From Ulva prolifera (Eukaryota > Chlorophyta > Ulvophyceae > Ulvales > Ulvaceae), in assembly GCA_023078555.1 (NCBI GenBank), contig CM041202.1:5814522-5878521 (forward strand): a DNA stretch of 64,000 bases. The letters are read 5' to 3'. Made by a program: the position numbers and the translations under genes. Position 1 is the first letter of the stretch. Each line of letters starts with the position of its first letter. This document shows positions 57,916 to 64,000 of the stretch, in pieces. Below the pieces are notes generated by a model. The model made no database searches and had not been told where the DNA came from. It was given only the letters and a program-made list of their open reading frames with translations.

Positions 57916-59812
57916 ATGCCGCTGATGGTTCTTGGATGCTTGACACGTCCGCCTGCACATGCCTTGGCGTGTCCGGCAGTGCACGACTCGGGCAACGATT
58001 GCGTGCGAGACGTGCCACAGGAGGCTGTAGAGGTGCCTGCTCATGGTATCCGTGTCGAGGTTGAGGACCTGGACGGCGACGAGCGCGGGCGAAGCCTGTC
58101 CGTCAATGGCTTGCAACTATCGCACGCTACGGTGCTCCGCAGCGAGCTCCTGCAGGATATCCTGTCGCTAGAAGGGACTACAAACCTGCGTGTCAGCGCC
58201 AGTGCCTTCAAGGCCTGGCACAGCTTCTCTCAGAGCGCTCCGTATCCACCGTCCAGCCTCGCCGCTGTGCTACAGGTGTGCTGCCCACACACCGCAGCTT
58301 CTATGGCTCGTGCAAGACTAACCTTCGTCACCTGCATGTTCCGTAGCGTTTGTACAGTTGTGGAGAGGAACCAGGCTGGTGGCCGCTGCAATGCCGCTGC
58401 AATGCGCTCACTGAAATTCGCCCGATGTCGCCAGCCTCTATTCGACCGTCCAGTAGCACATCATCGTGCACACACGCTACCTGGTAATACGGACACTGTT
58501 TATCATGCACATACCCAACTGCTTTGCCTCGGGGAGCCAGGGCTTGCGAAATCCAGGGGAAATCATTGAAATCGTGTGCTGGACTCACAACTCAGTCGCG
58601 AAGCAGGCTTTCATGCACTGCGCCTTCTAGCTCAGAGCGCGGCAGTCGAAGCATAGAAGTATACATGGACGGCATGGCGTTACCTTCGGGCCAGAGTCAC
58701 CTCGTCTCTCTGCCATCAGGCGCAGTGCGACGGTCTTTCGTGGCACACACTGCGCCTCATCCCGTATCACACCTCACCTTCCGCTCGACCATAACTTGGC
58801 GAAAGACATCAAAATAGGTCATGTCTGCTATGTCACGGCGGCTGCTCCAAGCTTGGCCATGTTGGCCCTCGCCGCGGTGAGTCAAGGCGATCGCCCTGTA
58901 TGCGACCGCGTGTCGCCGGCTCCGCCAGCCATGCCATGCTGCTGCTGTTAACGCTTGAAACCCCGCTCTGGCACACATTGGCATGTGCATCCGTGTGGCG
59001 CCTGTTGTGGCAGCTGCGCAGGGCTGTGATGAGTGCACGGTCACAATCAGTTCACAGCGCGCGAGGCAGTGGCCATGGCACAGTTCTGCCACTCACTGAG
59101 ACGCCAGTGGCGCCACGCCACCTGGAGCTCTCTGTATGTTTCTGCCAGTTCCGATCGTGCCTATAATGCCAGGTGCAGCGCAAGCGGTGTTCCCCGGCAA
59201 TGCACGCTGCTCGGCGAAAAGGCCACTGAATGCCATTCCAATGTGCAATTTGTTTACCTTGTGTGCATGCATGAGCACCCAGGTGTGCCGCCCATGTGAA
59301 CATGCATAACACATGTTGCCCACGCCCAGGTTTGTCCAGTGGAGGTGATCCCAGCACTGGTCACAGGAGTAAATCGATATCATCCTGGGGGGTTGGGACA
59401 GGGCACATGCAGAGGGGCGGGTAGTGCTGTGTCAGGCTGGTAGCGCTGTTTAAAGCGATTCACCCAGTCCCTGCAGTTCTGGCAAGCTTCTACGCGGTGT
59501 GCAAGGGGCCACAAAACAACAACAGCGAGCCGGTGCATCTGCGATTGCTGCGATGCTGCCGGCCGATCTGACTGTGTCCTTGTGGACACACAGCCACTCC
59601 GAGCCTCTGCAGAGCACTGCTCTCACCCAAAAACGACATCACAGCACCGCCACACCGCCACACCGCCACACCTCACAGGCCGGCCCCGCTGAATGGCAGC
59701 GATCCTCTGCGCCACGTCCAGTTGGTTAGGTATTGGCATCGTAAGCGTCACTGCCCTTTCGATCGCGACTATCAGAGTCATCCATGTCCTTATGGATGCG
59801 GCTTTGCAATGA

Positions 59813-59847
<35 letters not shown>

Positions 59848-62177
59848 ACACGAGAAAAAAGAAGAAGAAGAAGAAGAAACGGCTGCATCGTATGAACCAC
59901 AGCCGCATCCACATGCCGTCCACGACGTGCACTCACAATCAGCACGGCCTGTGCATGCCCCTTTCAGGACCAGCCCTTACACCTCGTGTGCTGCCGCAGG
60001 TGGCAGTGTTTCTGCGCGACCATGCATGCGCCGACGCCGCGGCGCGCCGCCTCGCCGCCGCCGTGCGCGTCCCCGTCCGCCGCCACCTCAGCAATCTCCC
60101 CAGCTTCATCATCCCCTACCTCCCCGCCACGAGCCCCCCGGCCCAGGCCCCCGACCTCTTCGCGGCCCTCGGCGATGCCAACGCCGCCTTCGCCACCCTC
60201 CCTGCCGATACGCTTGCCACGGTCCTCCTCCACCTCCACCCCCTCGAACTCCCCTACCTCACCAAGCCACTCCTCCACGCCGCCCTCGCCCCCTACGCCA
60301 GCTCAGACGTCCTCCTGGACCTCTGCCACCCCCTGGCCACAAACTCCCCCGGAGGATCGCACAACCCCCCCGGCGCACGCGGCGGCCCCCCCGCCTCCGC
60401 CTCCGCCTCTTCCTCCGCGCCGTACTGGGACGGCTACTGCCACCGCCTCCTCCGCCTGCTCGCGGACCGCGGCAGCGACATCCCTGTAGCCACAATCGCG
60501 CTCTCGCACGTCAACCACATCACCGCGTCATACCTGCGGCCACTGGTGCACGCGCTGCGGGACCTGCGGCTGACGTCCCCAGCGCGGCCGCTGCACCTCT
60601 CGTTTGTGCGCTGCGCTACCGCCCTCACAGCCCTCGAGATCGTGAGCAACCACACGCCGCAGGCGAGCCTCATCGGCGCTCTGCTGCCCCTTTGCCACCT
60701 CCGCCGGCTCGAAGTCGTGCTGCCGAAGCTGACCCCTGCGGACACGAGCGCGCTGCGCGCGCGCCCGGGCGCGCATGCCGCCGGCCGCCTCTCCTCGGCC
60801 GTCGTGAACATCTTCGCGCTGTCGAACAGCCTCTCGCGCGTCACGCACGCGCACCTGCGCATCCCCGCAGCGCCAGTGACGCGGGATGCCGCGTTCTGGC
60901 CCGGCATGCTTGCTCACTGCCTGCCAATCACAGAGCTCGTCGAGCTGACGTGCTACCCTGTGCGGGCGCAGGAGCAGCCTGGGCTGCAGGAGCCCCTCCC
61001 CCTGATCGCGCCCCTTGGCGCCGGAACCTTGGCGCGTCTCTCGGCGCTCCACCTCGCGCTGCCCGTCGCCGACACCGCCGCCGACGCCGCCGCCGCCCCG
61101 GACGACTCCTCGGATTCCGGCGACGCATACGAGATCATGCGATTCCGGCCGGTGGTGCGCGCCGTGTGCGGCAGCGCGGAGGCCGCGTGGCCGGCGCTGC
61201 GGCGGTTGTCGCTCGACTGCCACACCTGCGGCAAGACGGACCTGCGCGCAATAGGGTTCCTCACACAGCTCGCGGGGCTCTCGCTCGTGCGCCTGCCGGC
61301 CCGGACCGCGGTGTCGGTGTCGCGCAGCCTGAGCCGGCTCGTAGGGTTGCGCGAGCTGCACTTAGGGGTGCAAGTCGCGGAGGAGGACGATTATCCGGGG
61401 GAGCTCTCATTCGGCACCGGGGCGCTCGTGCTGACTCGCCTCGGGCTCACCGGCGTCACAGTGTCCGCAGGAACCCTGCGCATGGTCGCGCGGCTGCAGG
61501 AGCTGCAGGTGCTGACGTGGCACGTCGGCGCCACGGCGGCCGCAGAGGAGCCACAGGAGTGCGCCGGGGAGGTGGAGCAGGCGTTTGTCGCGATGCTCTC
61601 CCGCTGCTGCGCGCTGACGGCCCTCCACATGCCGTTCCCGGTGGAGCCGTGGGAGGAGCCGCGCGCTGCCGCCGCCCTGGGGTCGCTGCGGCAGCTGCGC
61701 TCCCTCGCGATGCTGCCCCTCGCACGCACGGGGGGCCTCGCGGGGTCAGGCTTCGACGCCGCCGGCTGGCGCGTGCCGCCGTGGGTGAGCAGCCTGCACG
61801 TTGACCTCGACGACAGCGGCGGCGCGGACATGCTGCTGTGCGTGCTGGGCAGCATCAGCGCCGGCTCCGGCCGCATGACGCGGCTCGTGATCCGCTGCAA
61901 GGGCAGCCTGCTGACGGCGGAGGGGTGTCAGGGTGCGCTAGCGGCCTCGCTCGGCCACCTGCCGCGGCTCGAGCAGCTGCATCTGCCAGGGGAGTGTCTA
62001 CGGGGACCGCAGGGGCGGGAGGTAGTCGCGCGTGCACTGGAGGGGCTCACGCGCCTGCAGCAGCTCGCGCTGCCAGGGTATAAGGGGGATCTGGACCGGC
62101 TGTGGCAGGCGGTGCGGTACCTGCCTCTGCAGGGGGGGGTGTCTGGGGTTGCTTTGCCGGGCGCGAATCGCTGCTGA
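57916..62177 (+). CDS. LRR2: SKP1/BTB-like, F-box-like, leucine-rich repeat protein
   Basis: Exons 57916-58275 (donor CTACAG|GTGTGC) and 60000-62177 (acceptor GCCGCAG), phase 0, 845 aa. Paralog of LRR1. Residues about 46-145 form the SKP1/BTB-like part: SLSVNGLQLSH, SELLQDIL, FKAWHSFS, then LAAVLQ|VAVFLRDH and AARRLAAAVR. Residues 186-218 (LPADTLATVLLHLHPLEL) read like an F-box. Irregular leucine-rich repeats follow to the end (LDCHTCGKTDL, RLEQLHLPGECLR, LQQLALPG). Start ATG 57916 gives an N-terminus of about 45 residues not shared with LRR1. The 1.7-kb intron carries CA and GAA microsatellites just before the acceptor. Ends at TGA 62177, nine bases before a C34 tract. Probable cytosolic or nuclear E3-ligase adaptor (inference). 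Confidence 0.83.
59814..59879. repeat. (CA)n and (GAA)n microsatellites in the LRR2 intron
   Basis: (CA)n with one TA interruption at 59814-59849, then aaaaaagaagaagaagaaga to 59879, about 120 bases before the acceptor. Confidence 0.95.
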
Positions 62178-62184
62178 TCCAGGA

Positions 62185-62185
<1 letters not shown>

Positions 62186-62219
<34 letters not shown>
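62186..62219. repeat. Homopolymer C34
   Basis: Thirty-four consecutive C, starting nine bases after the LRR2 stop codon, hence inside its 3' untranslated region. Confidence 0.95.
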
Positions 62220-62637
62220 ACGTCCACGCTCCTCCCCTCGGCTGTGACGCCGTGTGGTCTACATGCTGAGCTTGCTGCGCTCGGCCGGGAGGCGACTGGC
62301 ATTGTGTGGACACAAGATATCCCAGTCTGGACTAGGGGGTTATGCAGCTTTGCAGCGGGGCAGGCTGCTTCGTCTGTTGGTGTGTCCCGTCGAGAGAAGG
62401 GTCAAGAGTAGTGCATGAGCCATGTGCGTGGGTAGGCATCTAGCGGTCAACAGTGTGGGCACGAGGCAGCTGCAGTCGTTGCCTTTGCAGATGTACTTGA
62501 GTGTGTGCAGCGGGGTGTCCTTAGGCGCAGCACGCTCAGACATGTTCTGGCGTGGCTCGGGAAGCGCCTTCTGGGGGACCGGCCAGGCAGTGTCGAGAGA
62601 GTAGCAGACTACTAGCAGTGCACTTCGTCGGAACATG

Positions 62638-62670
62638 GGTGTTACAAGGACAAAGCAAGCAAGGGGCATG
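62638..62670 (+). repeat. Repeat family A, partial copy
   Basis: ggtgttacaaggacaaagca, then agcaaggggcatg; the gcaggtagcaccgc end is missing. Confidence 0.75.
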
Positions 62671-63901
62671 TGTGTGTGCGTCATCAATCAGAGAGGCTGT
62701 GGGGCTGGGTTGATGAGGCTGTTTGTCTCATTTCTTTGTATGTGTACAATGGGGCAGTGCTGAAGAGTGTGGCTGGCACTCCGTGGACGCAAGACAGTCG
62801 GACTATCAGCGGTGCGGGTGGGGACATGAGATGAAAAACAGCATTGTGTTGCAGGCTGTGTAGTGGCCGCAGCGTACTAATAGTCATGCGGAGTGTTTCA
62901 GAGTAGCTTGTCCTGACCTGTAAGCGTACATGTATTAAGAGCTTGTAACAGTGTGCGTGCAGCATTTGGGTCATGCGAGATCAACCTTGACACACCATGT
63001 CGTCAGATTCATGATGCGTCACAGCTATGATTCTGGTGTGCTGCACAGTCCCGGTTTGATGGCCATGATGTATACGTCCCAACACTTGCTCAGTCGGAGT
63101 GTACACTCCAAGATGCAAAGTTCCGGGCAGCAACATGTTAAGCACAAACGGCCCTGACACACATGTGCCACGCATGTGCGAGACATGTCTACACAGTCAG
63201 GTCTTCGCCATGGAGAAAACAATACAGTGTTACTGCACTGAGATCAGTGTTTACATTCCCAATGCATCACTACAGCCAAAATCCTGGGATAGTGTACACC
63301 CTAAGCACCATCCTGACATACGTTCACATTCGTGGCCAGGAGACAGCTGTGCCACTTTCAATACGTTGGGACTACATACGGCAGCTCTTATGCCCTCAAC
63401 GTCCATGCTGCACAAGCACAGCTCACAAAACATCTGGCATGAAAGCGTGCCAGGTCAGGCCGACCATCTGCACGACCTCACTGCCATCCACATGCATGCC
63501 TCATCCACATGCATGCCTCATCCTGCACTCCTGATCTCAGAACAAAATACACGAGAACCCTGAAATCTACTCTAACTCTAGGCACGCTCAGGGTTCCGAC
63601 AAAAATAGTGACCTGCCTTTGCACAATCAACACCATGCCAAAGAAAAGTATACATTCGTACAATCATACGTGCCGCGCAAGCCCCCGCTACCTGGAGGGG
63701 TGCTGGACGCAGTGATGCATAAACGGCATCGTAGAATATCACACATCATGCTTCTCAGCACAGCACACAACAATGCACCCCGAGTACCATCGCAGCCCTT
63801 CGCCTGTGTCACTGCCGGCCGCAGCGCCATACACACCAAACATGCACAGACACCGTGCCCGGCCATACGAGAACCATTCACAAATCGGGTTGAATTTGCA
63901 G

Positions 63902-64000
63902 ATCAAACAACGCAGTTGCGCCGCTTGAAATACCCCCGCACATCGTGGACCACATCTCCATCCGCCTCCTCCCCAACAGGCTGCAGGGGAGCGGTGCGGG
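63902..64000 (+). CDS. Possible exon start, cut by the window edge
   Basis: After acceptor TTTGCAG (ending 63901) an open frame reads SNNAVAPLEIPPHIVDHISI, then RLLPNRLQGSGA, and GC content jumps. The PHIVDHISIRLLP stretch has the hydrophobic spacing of an F-box-like helix, so it might begin another member of the LRR family; this is speculative on 33 residues. Confidence 0.25.

Larger units (their letters stand above)
62178..63901. other. Right-hand gene-free stretch
   Basis: Begins with a C34 tract (62186-62219), then a family A fragment (62638-62670). No coding region supported; the sequence is less GC-rich after 62.7 kb. Confidence 0.5.

Overview
The window looks like nuclear DNA of a microbial eukaryote, possibly an alga. 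Coding regions are GC-rich and Ala/Pro/Arg/Ser-rich, and they are cut by GT-AG spliceosomal introns, with G|GT at most donors and AG|G at most acceptors. Genes are spread out, and the space between them holds short palindromes, non-autonomous DNA transposons, microsatellites and G/C homopolymers of 24-34 bases. I cannot name the species. I saw no rRNA, tRNA, CRISPR array, reverse transcriptase or transposase.

Layout. (1) 1.5-12.4 kb, plus strand: three paralogous two-exon genes for small two-pass membrane proteins, each with a phase-1 intron at the same place. (2) 14.4-19.1 kb, minus strand: protein kinase gene K1 in at least six exons. (3) 19.1-27.3 kb: repeat-rich, no gene I can support. 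(4) 27.3-30.3 kb, plus: LRR1, a SKP1/BTB-like domain, an F-box-like helix region and leucine-rich repeats. A 92-bp tandem array of about 12.5 units starts inside its last codons. (5) 34.5-35.2 kb, minus: an exon of a probable nuclear protein. (6) 38.7-40.0 kb, plus: an exon chain ending in a cysteine-rich domain. (7) 41.6-41.9 kb: a probable terminal exon. (8) 45.5-52.1 kb, plus: kinase gene K2, paralogous to K1. (9) 57.9-62.2 kb, plus: LRR2, paralogous to LRR1. (10) A possible new exon runs off the right edge.

The main genes are lineage-type families present as local copies: three membrane proteins, two kinases and two SKP1/BTB-LRR proteins, with kinase and LRR genes alternating (K1, LRR1, K2, LRR2). 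Both kinases keep the catalytic Lys and Asp but are non-RD (HCD and HMD), have DLG in place of DFG, share intron positions, and share a conserved module of about 75 residues after the kinase domain that I do not recognise. The LRR proteins look like single-chain adaptors of the ubiquitin-ligase type. That kinases and LRR adaptors act together, for example in sensing or signalling, is inference from adjacency and copy pattern only.

The repeats are informative. There is a 247-bp element with 12-bp terminal inverted repeats and a perfect 8-bp target-site duplication (hAT-like); two copies of a 101-103 bp MITE; a family of about 37 bp with at least a dozen copies; a 48-bp foldback family; a perfect 82-bp palindrome; and a candidate three-way-junction RNA.
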